From the NCBI GenBank assembly GCA_019637975.1, contig JAHBUR010000019.1, positions 22,500 to 86,499 of the forward strand: a DNA stretch of 64,000 nt, read 5' to 3'. Made by a program: the position numbers and the translations under genes. The notes below the pieces were generated by a model. The model saw only the letters and a program-made list of their open reading frames with translations. It was not told the DNA's origin and did no database searches. This document shows, in pieces, positions 43,409-51,004 of this stretch. Position 1 is the first letter of the stretch. Each line of letters opens with the position of its first letter. The stretch comes from Bacteroidota bacterium. GTDB lineage: Bacteria > Bacteroidota > Ignavibacteria > UBA10030 > UBA6906.

Positions 43409-45757
43409 ATGAACTATGTTTTGTGGCTGCCGGCCTTGCTCGCGGCCGGCTTATTGCTTCAGACAGATTTGCGGGCGCAAGTTCCTCCTCACCCGGTCTA
43501 TCTTGACACAACTGTCGCTACCATCCGGATTCTGATCGATCCCGATTCGCTGGCGCAGATTCTCGATCCGGCAAACGCGCAAAGCGACCATGAATTTCCT
43601 GCCACATTCTTTTTCGAGAATCCGATTATCAGCGATACTGTTGAGAACATCGGTTTCCGCCTGCGGGGAAATACGTCGCGCGTCTCCCAAAAGAAGTCGT
43701 TCAAAGTCTCCATCAACTCATTCGAACGCGGACGCAAGTTCTCTGGACTCGAAAAGCTGAACATCAACGGCGAGCACAACGATCCGTCGATTATCAGGGC
43801 GAAGTTGAGTTGGGATCTGTTTGCAAAGGCGGGCGTTCCGGCATCACGGGCGAGTCACACGCAACTCTATATCAATGGCTTGTACTACGGGTTATACATC
43901 AGCGTTGAGCATGTTGACGAGAATTTCGTTCAAACACGCTTCGGCAACAACAACGGCAACCTGTACAAGTGTCTCTGGCCTGCAGACTTGCGCTATCTCG
44001 GCAGCGACCCGAATCTCTACAAACTCATGTCCGGCAACCGGCGTGTGTATGAACTGACGATCAACGAGGAGATGGACGATTACACCGATCTTGCACATTT
44101 CATTTCCGTCGTGAATCTTACGCCAACGGATTCTCTCGCAGTGGCAATCCAACGCGTGTTCAACGTTAACAGCTTTCTGAAAACGCTTGCGATGGATGTC
44201 GCCGTCGGAAGTTGGGATGATTATTGGTTCTTGAAGAACAACTACTATCTCTACCACAATCTGAACACGGGGAAGTTCGAGTTCATTCCGTACGACTATG
44301 ACAACACGTTCGGCATCTGGTGGACGAGCATCATGCCGAACATTGATTTCGGGACGCGCAACGTGTACTCATGGGGACATCCTTCCGAGCAGCGACCTCT
44401 TGCCTCACGCATCCTCGGCGTTCCCGCATTCAAGAACAGATTCTCCTTCTACCTCAACCGGCTCATCCAACGGCACTTCCATGAACCGGCGATGTACCCG
44501 CGTATCGACAGCATACACACAATGATCACCCCCGCCGCCGAGGCGGACAGTTTCCGCACGCTTGACTACGGTTTTACGATTCAGCAATTCCACAACTCGT
44601 ACTCACAGGCACTCGGCAATCACGTCACGTACGGACTGAAGCCGTATATTTCGACCCGCCGCTCAAGCGCGCTGGGACAGTTGCAGAACGTCAACGTGCC
44701 GCCCATTCTCTCCGATCTTGTTCATTCGCCACGCACACCCTTTGCCGGCGACCCCGTCACAGTAAATGTGCGCGTGGAAGACGAGGCGGCGGCACAGTCG
44801 GTTCTGATGTTCTACACTGTCGACGGCTCGCCGCAATCCCCGGCGACACTCTACGACGACGGGTTGCACAACGACGGCGCCGCGGGAGATGAAGTGTACG
44901 GCGCGATTCTGGCCGGGCTTCCTGCCGATGCACTGATCGAGTACTACGTCCGCGCTGTTGATGTCACGGCGCAGATTGCGTATGAGCCGCCGGATGCGCC
45001 CGCGACCACGCAACGCTTCCGCGTCCTCGGTGCAAAACCTCGATTGTTCATCAACGAATTCATGGCGGCAAATACAGGCTCCGTCCGCGACCCGTTCAAC
45101 GAGGCGGATGATTGGATTGAGATTTATAACGGCGATTCTGTTGCGGTGGCGATAAGCAATTGCTACCTGTCGGATAATTTCAACAATCCGATGAAGTGGA
45201 GATTTCCCGACACCACCATTGCACCGGGAGCTTTCATGCTGGTTTGGGCGGACGATCAGCCGCATCAGGGGCCGTTGCACGCTACGTTCAAGCTTGATCG
45301 GGACGGGGAACGCGTAGGATTGTTCCGCGGCGACAGCAGCGCGTTGGCAATTCTCGACACCATCTCGTTCGGCTACCAGCAATCGGATGTCTCATACGGC
45401 CGCATGCCCGACGGGGGCGCATGGCAAGCAATGGCCCAGCCGACGCCGGGATATTCCAACGTTCCAACCAGCGTCACGGGAGATGCTCTGCCCGAAGAAT
45501 TCACATTATATCAGCCGTACCCGAATCCGTTCAATCCAACAACAGAGATCAGGTATCAGACGTCAGAAGTCAGCCATGTAACGCTGAGGGTGTTTGATAT
45601 ACTCGGTCGCGGGGTTGCCACGCTGTTGAACGGTCGTCTTGACGCCGGAAGGCACAGGATCATATGGAACGCTTCGGGCTTTGCAAGCGGAGTCTACTTC
45701 ATCAGAATGCAGTCGGGCAGATTTGTGAAAACGGCGAAAGTTTTGTTGATGAGGTAA
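43409..45757 (+). CDS. Secreted CotH-kinase-family protein with lamin-tail and type IX sorting domains
   Basis: A 782-residue secreted protein. Signal peptide (YVLWLPALLAAGLLLQTDLRA); CotH domain (about residues 30-400) with GNTSRVSQKKSFKVSIN, a metal-site-like FIPYDYDNTFGIWW and LYKCLWPADLRYLG. Next come a beta domain with PVTVNVRVEDEAAAQSVLMF and a lamin-tail domain (LFINEFMAANTGSVRDPFNE, DDWIEIYNGDSVAV). The end is a type IX sorting domain (YQPYPNPFNPTTEIRYQTSE, LRVFDILGRGVATLL). CotH proteins are atypical secreted protein kinases or surface-coat organisers. ATG 43409 is preferred to GTG 43400; neither has a strong ribosome binding site. Confidence 0.9.
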   Translation: MNYVLWLPALLAAGLLLQTDLRAQVPPHPVYLDTTVATIRILIDPDSLAQILDPANAQSDHEFPATFFFENPIISDTVENIGFRLRGNTSRVSQKKSFKVSINSFERGRKFSGLEKLNINGEHNDPSIIRAKLSWDLFAKAGVPASRASHTQLYINGLYYGLYISVEHVDENFVQTRFGNNNGNLYKCLWPADLRYLGSDPNLYKLMSGNRRVYELTINEEMDDYTDLAHFISVVNLTPTDSLAVAIQRVFNVNSFLKTLAMDVAVGSWDDYWFLKNNYYLYHNLNTGKFEFIPYDYDNTFGIWWTSIMPNIDFGTRNVYSWGHPSEQRPLASRILGVPAFKNRFSFYLNRLIQRHFHEPAMYPRIDSIHTMITPAAEADSFRTLDYGFTIQQFHNSYSQALGNHVTYGLKPYISTRRSSALGQLQNVNVPPILSDLVHSPRTPFAGDPVTVNVRVEDEAAAQSVLMFYTVDGSPQSPATLYDDGLHNDGAAGDEVYGAILAGLPADALIEYYVRAVDVTAQIAYEPPDAPATTQRFRVLGAKPRLFINEFMAANTGSVRDPFNEADDWIEIYNGDSVAVAISNCYLSDNFNNPMKWRFPDTTIAPGAFMLVWADDQPHQGPLHATFKLDRDGERVGLFRGDSSALAILDTISFGYQQSDVSYGRMPDGGAWQAMAQPTPGYSNVPTSVTGDALPEEFTLYQPYPNPFNPTTEIRYQTSEVSHVTLRVFDILGRGVATLLNGRLDAGRHRIIWNASGFASGVYFIRMQSGRFVKTAKVLLMR

Positions 45758-45776
45758 AAGTCTTTTTCTGTCACGC

Positions 45777-46598
45777 TCACGTCCGTTGCGCCATCAGGAC
45801 GGGTTGCCCGTCGATAACCGTGAGACTTCGCGCCTGCATGTCCTTCACCTCGAAGCGGATGCGCACGGCAGGCGCACCGGCGGGATGAAACTCGTTGTTC
45901 CCCTTGTGGTAGAGCACGCGGTTCGTGCCTTCCGGTCCGCGTTTGACGTTCAGCCGGCCGTTTTTGTCGATGCTGATCGTCAATGTGTGTGAAGTCTCCG
46001 CGCCGAAGGCATATTCACCCGCGTATATCTGTTTCTCGTCGTCGGTAAGGGGAAGCGAGGTGTACTTCATGTCCGCGTCGCCGAGTGTCTCGAGGTACTC
46101 GGCAACGGTGCTTGATTGTTCCCCGCCGTTGCGCGCATGCTGGAGCAATGTAATGCCGTGAGGTCCGTGCAGACGCTGAATGCCCGGGTTGGCGGTGATG
46201 TATGCCTTCACAGTCTCCAATTGCCCGAACATTGCAAAGGTAAAAATGTCCGGCCGCGCGCCGTTCTCGATCAGCAGTGCGGCAATGGCGCGGTTGCCCA
46301 CATGCGAAGCCGCACCGAGCGCTGTCTCCCAATCCCCGAAGCCCCAGTCGTAGGTTGCCTTCGCGAGGGCGGGACTCCGTTCCAATAACTCCCGTACGCG
46401 CGCTAGGTTACCATGCGATACCCCCACCATCTCCTTCACCAGCGCCGGGTTCTGCGACGGAAATTGTGCATGAACCGGGTCCGAGGGCTCCCGTGTATAC
46501 CCGTCCTGCACACCAGCAGTGCCGGAACACAGCACCGGTCCTGCGTAAAGGATTGACGATGACGCAAGAAAACGCCTGCGGGACAGAAGATGATTCAT
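45777..46598 (-). CDS. Exported ankyrin-repeat protein
   Basis: A 273-residue protein with a twin-arginine-like signal (HLLSRRRFLASSSILYAGPV), then ankyrin repeats (HGNLARVRELLERSPALAK, ETALGAASHVGNRAIAALLI, GQLETVKAYITANP) and a C-terminal beta domain of about 90 residues (IYAGEYAFGAETSHTLTISI) resembling DUF3471-type domains. It probably mediates protein binding outside the cytoplasm. Convergent with the CotH gene. No partner gene is visible nearby. Confidence 0.82.
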   Translation of the reverse strand: MNHLLSRRRFLASSSILYAGPVLCSGTAGVQDGYTREPSDPVHAQFPSQNPALVKEMVGVSHGNLARVRELLERSPALAKATYDWGFGDWETALGAASHVGNRAIAALLIENGARPDIFTFAMFGQLETVKAYITANPGIQRLHGPHGITLLQHARNGGEQSSTVAEYLETLGDADMKYTSLPLTDDEKQIYAGEYAFGAETSHTLTISIDKNGRLNVKRGPEGTNRVLYHKGNNEFHPAGAPAVRIRFEVKDMQARSLTVIDGQPVLMAQRT

Positions 46599-46786
46599 GC
46601 TTTCACCTTGGGGTTGTGATAGGGACTTCTGAGACTACGGAGTTGAGGGGTCAAGTGTTGCGGGGAATGGAGATTATCTGACGGCGAGAGCCTGTTTCAC
46701 CCGGCGTATGCACTTTCCCGGATTCCTGGCAAGGTCGTGTTCCCCAATGCAGATGACTTTCTAACCTGTTCTTCGGAGTTGACGGT

Positions 46787-47257
46787 TTACCCGTCCATTT
46801 TCCTGAAATCCTGCAGCGTGAGATTGAATATCTTGCCGAATCCCGCCACAAACCGCGCCGTGAACGGCTCTATGAAGTACAAGCCGAAATCCCCGAGCGA
46901 GAAGTTCATTGACGCATCGGGAAATTTATCGAGGTACGCAGACCTCCCCGCTTCGTACTCCGGCGATCCTTCTTCGAGGCGGAGGGCTTCTCCCTGAATC
47001 GAGACACGTGCAAGCGTGAGCGGATTGCGCGAACCGTCATCGGCTTCGGCGAGCATCAGACTCACGCGGGCATCGTACAGGATGTTTTGCGTGTGATGCG
47101 CCAGTCTGCTGATGTGCAGATAGAAGTCCGTGCACTCGGCCGATGCGGCAAAGAGAACCATCGACACCTCCGGCGCGCCGCTGCGCAGCGTACCCAACGC
47201 CGCTGTCCGTGTGGCGCGGATGAGATTCAGAAGGGTTCGCTGAGATTGTGGAGACAT
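46787..47257 (-). CDS. Pyridoxamine 5'-phosphate oxidase-like flavin-binding protein
   Basis: A 156-residue split-barrel protein of the PNPOx-like/HugZ group: LLNLIRATRTAALGTLRSGA at the N-terminus, MVLFAASAECTDFYLHISRL and HTQNILYDARVSLML as the FMN-binding strands, and FPDASMNFSLGDFGLYFIEP. The C-terminal LDKFPDAS motif is typical of the HugZ-like subgroup. It may be a haem-degrading or flavin reductase-type enzyme, or only a flavin binder. It stands 20 bp from the HNH gene on the same strand. Confidence 0.82.
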   Translation of the reverse strand: MSPQSQRTLLNLIRATRTAALGTLRSGAPEVSMVLFAASAECTDFYLHISRLAHHTQNILYDARVSLMLAEADDGSRNPLTLARVSIQGEALRLEEGSPEYEAGRSAYLDKFPDASMNFSLGDFGLYFIEPFTARFVAGFGKIFNLTLQDFRKMDG

Positions 47258-47277
47258 GAGTTCACTGAATTTGAGAT

Positions 47278-48045
47278 TCAGATGGACGGAGATTGAGCAT
47301 TGTTAGTTCTTGTGCAGATGAGAGCAAAACTGCTAGCAACTGATATCCACGGTAGAAGGCTCATTATCCTGTCAGACTTCTCCAAGTTGTGCTTAGCACA
47401 AAGCAAGCGGACATTCCTTGCTGTTAGGCTTGACCCACCTTTTGAAAATGGAATGTCGTGATCATAGTGAAGGTTCTTTGTCGAACCACATTCTACACAC
47501 CTTCCCCCATCTCTTTTCCAAACCTCCAGCTTAACATTAGTCGGGATGAGTCGGTTATGTGGAAGTTCGACGGTGCGTCCCAACGGTTTCTTTTGTACGG
47601 GTTTGAGATAGAACTTAAACACCTTCCGCTTGCCGTCAGATACAATCTTTGCATCGACAAGTTCAAAGAAACCTTTGTAACACCAGATGCCTCTGGCTAT
47701 TTTCTCATAAACCTTCACCAACTCCGGCCGCTTTCTTAATCCTCCTTTGAAGTCCATCGCGACTCGAAAGAATTTGCCGTTTTCCGTCCACGACCCCTTC
47801 GGTGTTGTTAACGGTTGGTCTACAATCTTAGGATTCGGAATAACCTTTGACTTTTTCTGGTCATGACCTTCATATACGAGATTTCCTGTGTACGGGTCTA
47901 TTTGATCAGCGTATGGGGCGCCCTTTCTGACTGACATCAGGAAGACGGAGTATTTGACTCCAGTACCAAAGTTCATTCCCTTCTGTAGGGGTGCCTTTTC
48001 TGCATGGGTCATTTCAGAGTAGCTGATAATATCGTCGACTTTCAT
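47278..48045 (-). CDS. HNH endonuclease with N-terminal SRA-like domain
   Basis: A 255-residue putative modification-dependent nuclease. The N-terminal 160 residues resemble the YDG/SRA modified-base-binding fold: YSVFLMSVRKGAPYADQIDP, YTGNLVYEGHDQ, VDQPLTTPKGSWTENGKFFR and EKIARGIWCYKGFFELVD. The C-terminal HNH domain has CVECGSTKNLHYDHDIPFSK and NVRLLCAKHNLEK, with the Asp-His-Asp catalytic centre and zinc cysteines CVEC and C of LLC. SRA-HNH proteins cut DNA carrying 5-methyl- or hydroxymethylcytosine (type IV restriction). No methylase is nearby, as expected for that type. The SRA assignment is from motif resemblance only. Confidence 0.75.
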   Translation of the reverse strand: MKVDDIISYSEMTHAEKAPLQKGMNFGTGVKYSVFLMSVRKGAPYADQIDPYTGNLVYEGHDQKKSKVIPNPKIVDQPLTTPKGSWTENGKFFRVAMDFKGGLRKRPELVKVYEKIARGIWCYKGFFELVDAKIVSDGKRKVFKFYLKPVQKKPLGRTVELPHNRLIPTNVKLEVWKRDGGRCVECGSTKNLHYDHDIPFSKGGSSLTARNVRLLCAKHNLEKSDRIMSLLPWISVASSFALICTRTNNAQSPSI

Positions 48046-48135
48046 GATTATTCCCCTGTGGGTTAGTTGTTTAGAGATCAGACAAGACAGTCAATGCCTG
48101 GGTCTCGAAACGTATTCCGGTGGCTCTAATCAAAA

Positions 48136-48375
48136 CTAAGTGTCTTCCCGTTTCTGCTCGATTTTTCGATCTTCAAGAAGCGCGCGTGTTGCTTTTCCCT
48201 TCACCGGGAGAATCCCTGCAAGACTTTCAAAGTACCGCTGGCCGAGCGGCTTCACAAAGAACCCACCCTCTTGCTCAATGATCACGACGCGTACCCCTCG
48301 TTTGAGCTTCAGTTTTTGTCGGATTCTCTGCGGAATATTCATCCGGCCTCGGGTTGTTATGACGGATGTCTCCAT
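48136..48375 (-). CDS. AbrB/MazE-type DNA-binding protein (orphan antitoxin-like)
   Basis: A 79-residue protein with a SpoVT-AbrB swapped-hairpin domain: ETSVITTRGRMNIPQRIRQK, LKLKRGVRVVIIEQEGGFFV. The C-terminal 30 residues (SLAGILPVKGKATRALLEDR) match the toxin-binding tail of VapB-type antitoxins (the LAG and DR segments). No PIN-domain toxin follows; the next gene on the strand, 90 bp away, is the SRA-like HNH gene. It may be an orphan antitoxin or a regulator of that gene. Confidence 0.8.
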   Translation of the reverse strand: METSVITTRGRMNIPQRIRQKLKLKRGVRVVIIEQEGGFFVKPLGQRYFESLAGILPVKGKATRALLEDRKIEQKREDT

Positions 48376-48472
48376 TGTTCCTTCTTTGTCTTGCGGGAAA
48401 TCTTATGTCTTCTCAACAAACAATTTGTGCTTGGGGGCAATCTATCGAATCGCCTCACTAATCGCAACGCCC

Positions 48473-48591
48473 CATTTGCCCCTTCCCTCCCCATTCATTA
48501 CTATGGAACAAAACAATTGCGAGGAGGGCCTCTCATGCGTCAGGAACAGAACTCCCGCCGGAGTGTTGTGCGGCTTGCGCGTGCGGACAAG
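48473..48591 (+). repeat. Direct repeat A (copy of the acetyltransferase leader)
   Basis: 119 bp that match 51861-51976 at roughly 92 percent, including the C/T-rich leader, the ribosome binding site GCGAGGAGGG and the first codons of the acetyltransferase. The only gap is an in-frame 3-bp difference. Confidence 0.9.
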
Positions 48592-48765
48592 GCAGGAACG
48601 TCTTACGGTAAGCAAAGATTCTTCGACGTATCTTCCCGCGAACTAATCAATCTGGTAGGTGAGTACCACGCCAAACGCATACGACGGGGTCAATTGTATT
48701 CCCTCACCTTACGCTACACCGGCAGTTGGCCGAACAGCTTCAATGATGAGGGTCCATCCGCATAG
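48535..48765 (+). pseudogene. Truncated acetyltransferase fragment
   Basis: The frame begins MRQEQNSRRSVVRLARADK, nearly identical to the N-terminus of the GNAT protein at 51923 (MGQEQNSRSIVRLARPDK), then diverges completely (AGTSYGKQRFFDVSSREL) and stops after 76 codons with no acetyl-CoA-binding region. The leader and ribosome binding site are also duplicated. It looks like the stub of a second gene copy cut off by recombination. Confidence 0.7.
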
Positions 48766-48922
48766 CCGATACTCGGTATGAGGTCGTGGCATGTCCCCCC
48801 TGTCCCGACGAAGAACCTTGGTCGGCAAAATCTTTCTGTGCGAAGCGGCTTCGCAGTGCAAGGAACCCGGAGAGGTTCCCTGAAATCGATTTCTCCGCCA
48901 GTGATGGCGATCTGGTGAGGCA

Positions 48923-49165
48923 TCATTTCATTGAAGGCAATATGTCATTGTTGCGTGTGTACCGACGAAGACGCACCTCCTGTTCCAGCGGACATCGCAC
49001 ATCAGCATAAGAACAGAAGACGCAACAGTCACCCGGTTTCGGCTTGAGGACGACCTTGCAATGGCTGCACTCGTAGAAGAATTGGCATGCATCCGTGGGC
49101 ATCTCCAGTTGCTGGGTGAACCCGCAGTGAGGGCACGTCAGATTTGCTTTCGTGATGATCTCCAT
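48923..49165 (-). CDS. Small zinc-ribbon protein of the GDCCVFCSY type
   Basis: An 80-residue protein with CPHC, CSHC and the striking motif GDCCVFCSYADVRCP near the C-terminus. A close consensus (ACQFFYECxxC then GDCCVxCSYG) is known to me from small proteins that accompany mercury-type transporters and other metal genes in Gram-negative bacteria; the function is unknown. Eight cysteines in 80 residues indicate metal binding. ATG 49165 matches that family start (MEIITKANLTCPHCGF). It is 95 bp behind the redox operon and may be its last gene. Confidence 0.75.
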   Translation of the reverse strand: MEIITKANLTCPHCGFTQQLEMPTDACQFFYECSHCKVVLKPKPGDCCVFCSYADVRCPLEQEVRLRRYTRNNDILPSMK

Positions 49166-49260
49166 GCTTGTCCAAGATACGACTTTCCGGCGGATGGGAA
49201 AGAGTCGAGAGCCCGGCATGTACTCATTACCGGGCACTCGAGCCTATCCGGTGCGAACAG

Positions 49261-49722
49261 CTATTTCATCCCATCCTTGTGCATCGCCGAGCAGTTTGCA
49301 CAGTACCACTTGCCCTCAATCTCCACGGCAGACGCAAGCTTCTCCTTGTGCCCCATGTCGTCAATGATGCTTCCGTTCTCGAACACGGAGCGCCACTTGC
49401 CGCCGTCTTTGATGGACACCTTCTTGGCGTTCACTGCACCATCTTCCTCGTACACGGTTCCTTCAACCGTTACATCTTTCACCGGCCACTGCGCAAGAAA
49501 GGACTGGGGAACGTTCACAACGACGTAGAACTTGTTCTCCTTGGTGAACACGCCCGGCAACTCAGCGCGACGCAAATCATGCGTGGCTGAACATGCCATG
49601 CCATTGACGCCGCAATGAGCGCCGGAAATGACGCCAGTGACTTTTCCTTCTTTACCACCAGCAACGGCAAGGGCCGTCACCGCGAAAAGGGAGAGAATGA
49701 GAGACGGCGTTGTGGTTTTCAT
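49261..49722 (-). CDS. Exported cysteine-containing small protein
   Basis: A 153-residue protein with signal peptide (LILSLFAVTALAVAGG). The mature part has GVISGAHCGVNGMACSATHD, a beta-rich middle (FYVVVNVPQSFLAQWPVKDV, VEGTVYEEDGAVN) and a C-terminal WYCANCSAMHKDG. The pattern GxISGxHCG...C resembles small periplasmic OB-like domains, but I cannot name a family. AGGAG is 5 bp before ATG 49722, and the start overlaps the end of the thioredoxin-fold gene by 4 bp, so it belongs to the operon. Four cysteines suggest a metal- or thiol-exchange partner of the redox proteins upstream. Confidence 0.75.
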   Translation of the reverse strand: MKTTTPSLILSLFAVTALAVAGGKEGKVTGVISGAHCGVNGMACSATHDLRRAELPGVFTKENKFYVVVNVPQSFLAQWPVKDVTVEGTVYEEDGAVNAKKVSIKDGGKWRSVFENGSIIDDMGHKEKLASAVEIEGKWYCANCSAMHKDGMK

Positions 49723-50024
49723 AAGTACTCCTGTAGTAATTGTGAATGAATGAGTGAGACGCTCTCTTGCTTGACAAACCGTTTGACATCGTGCGGGGAG
49801 AACTCTCCATAGAACGCAAGCCTTCCGTTGATGAACACGGCTGGATAGATTACTACGCCGTATTTGGCGCACGATTCAGGGTCACGGAGCCGGTCGATAA
49901 CGATAAGCCTGGCCACGACTCCTTGTTGACGAAGCAGGGTTGCTGCTTCCAGCACGCGCGCACAGGCCACGCAATCGGGCTCAACGAATATCACCATTTC
50001 CTGGATCGGCTTCATTGTGTTCAT
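49719..50024 (-). CDS. Thioredoxin-fold protein with CVAC active site
   Basis: A 101-residue glutaredoxin/thioredoxin-fold protein. The strand-helix start VIFVEPDCVACARVLEAATL carries the redox motif CVAC, and GVVIYPAVFINGRLAFYGEF contains the cis-proline. It is cytoplasmic by absence of a signal. The gene overlaps both neighbours by 4 bp (ATGA). It may reduce, or be reduced by, the thioredoxin encoded just upstream. Confidence 0.85.
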   Translation of the reverse strand: MNTMKPIQEMVIFVEPDCVACARVLEAATLLRQQGVVARLIVIDRLRDPESCAKYGVVIYPAVFINGRLAFYGEFSPHDVKRFVKQESVSLIHSQLLQEYL

Positions 50025-50359
50025 GCTGCCGCTGCCGTGCTGAGCAGACGATTGATACGTGTCTCGATCTCACCTCTCTGAATGGCTCCTCTCACCTGAT
50101 CGACGACCGTACCGTCCCTGAAAAACAGCAACGTCGGGATACTGGTTATGTCAAACCGTTGCGATGTCTGCATATTCTCGTCCACATTCATCTTGACGAT
50201 CTTGACATGATCGTCGTAATGGGCAGCGATCTCATCGAGAGTTGGTGCGATCATTTTACATGGTCCGCGCCACGGCGCCCAGAAATCCACGATGGTAAGT
50301 TGAGGGCTGTGCAACACTTCGCTCTCGAACGTATTGTCGTTGATGTTGATGGGTTTCAT
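50021..50359 (-). CDS. Thioredoxin with WRGPC instead of WCGPC
   Basis: A 112-residue protein of normal thioredoxin length and sequence (LTIVDFWAPW, KMIAPTLDEIAAHYDDHVKI, FDITSIPTLLFFRDGTVVDQ). The active site, however, is W30-R31-G32-P33-C34: the N-terminal nucleophilic cysteine is Arg, encoded by CGC where TGC would give Cys, a single-base difference. The resolving Cys34 and the cis-proline (SIPT) remain. It cannot work as a standard disulfide reductase, but could form mixed disulfides, bind partners or act as a chaperone. ATG 50359 is the family start; the frame is open to 50383. Confidence 0.92.
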   Translation of the reverse strand: MKPININDNTFESEVLHSPQLTIVDFWAPWRGPCKMIAPTLDEIAAHYDDHVKIVKMNVDENMQTSQRFDITSIPTLLFFRDGTVVDQVRGAIQRGEIETRINRLLSTAAAA

Positions 50360-50382
50360 TCTTCTGTTTTCCTTTCTGCGCA

Positions 50383-50832
50383 TTAGTGACGTACCGCGGC
50401 GGTCTGGAAACCGGGCGATGCCTTGCCGTACACGGCTCCAAGGACCGCGCCGTAGACCAGGTGACCAAGCATGCTGCCGAGTACCATCATGATCGGAGCC
50501 GGAGTATTCGATGCAAACATCCCCGCACCCATCATCGGATTGACCATGATCTGAGCAATGAACCAGGGGATCAATCCGTACAGTGCCCCGCGCACGAAAG
50601 GACTTCCCGGAAGCCGGTTAGCAAATACGGTCGCGTAGATCACCGCGAGCACGCCGCCGATCATGAAGTGCCCAGCCCAGCCGAGCGCCACCGGAATTCC
50701 CATGAAGCCCGCGAGCATGTTGCCAATCGGCATCGGTGGCATTCCGATGAGCGGAGCCATGAGCATGACGACTGTCATAACAAGAGTGCCGGCCAAGCCC
50801 GCGAGAACTGCTTTTCCAAAATTGTGTTGCAT
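50383..50832 (-). CDS. Four-helix membrane protein (DUF6789-like)
   Basis: A 149-residue polytopic membrane protein: helices at about 7-29 (VLAGLAGTLVMTVVMLMAPL), 50-72 (LGWAGHFMIGGVLAVIYATV), 84-105 and 118-140 (GSMLGHLVYGAVLGAVYG), rich in Gly, Ala and Met. The two GH motifs (GWAGHFMIG and LGHLVYGA) are typical of the DUF6789 group. It is the first gene of the redox operon, with AAGGAGG 6 bp before the ATG and two palindromic operators upstream. Function unknown. Confidence 0.82.
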   Translation of the reverse strand: MQHNFGKAVLAGLAGTLVMTVVMLMAPLIGMPPMPIGNMLAGFMGIPVALGWAGHFMIGGVLAVIYATVFANRLPGSPFVRGALYGLIPWFIAQIMVNPMMGAGMFASNTPAPIMMVLGSMLGHLVYGAVLGAVYGKASPGFQTAAVRH

Positions 50833-50873
50833 GTTTGCCTCCTTGAATTGGTTGTGATCTTCAGTTCACCATC

Positions 50874-50879
50874 AATATA
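50874..50879 (-). promoter_or_regulatory. Predicted -10 element of the redox operon
   Basis: TATATT on the minus strand (50879-50874), with no good -35 hexamer at the right distance; that position is taken by the end of the operator. The start of transcription would be near 50867, leaving about 35 nt to the first ATG. Confidence 0.45.
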
Positions 50880-50900
50880 ACTCCGGATAATGGAGAAGAC

Positions 50901-50916
50901 TGTCGGGTGGACGACA
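50901..50916. promoter_or_regulatory. Crp/Fnr-type operator, proximal copy
   Basis: TGTCGGGTGGACGACA: half-sites TGTCG and CGACA around a 6-bp core. Its centre is 41.5 bp from the predicted start at 50867, the class II activator position of Crp/Fnr proteins. The cognate regulator gene starts about 800 bp away on the same strand and ends 89 bp from the operator. Confidence 0.6.
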
Positions 50917-50928
50917 CATCGAGGGGAA

Positions 50929-50944
50929 TGTCGGCTGGACGACA
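50929..50944. promoter_or_regulatory. Crp/Fnr-type operator, distal copy
   Basis: TGTCGGCTGGACGACA, identical to the proximal copy except one core base, and 28 bp further from the promoter, centred near -69.5. Conservation of the core as well as the half-sites suggests sequence-specific recognition or a recent duplication. Confidence 0.6.
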
Positions 50945-51004
50945 ATGATCGTTTGTCAGCAGAGGGGAAACGGGTTGGAGGATTAAGGAGGAAGCCGTGA
51001 AGGG

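Noticed and set aside
48714..48926. Open frame of 70 codons on the minus strand beginning MMPHQIAITGGEIDF
   Set aside because: No ribosome binding site, no recognised family; probably debris near the truncated acetyltransferase.
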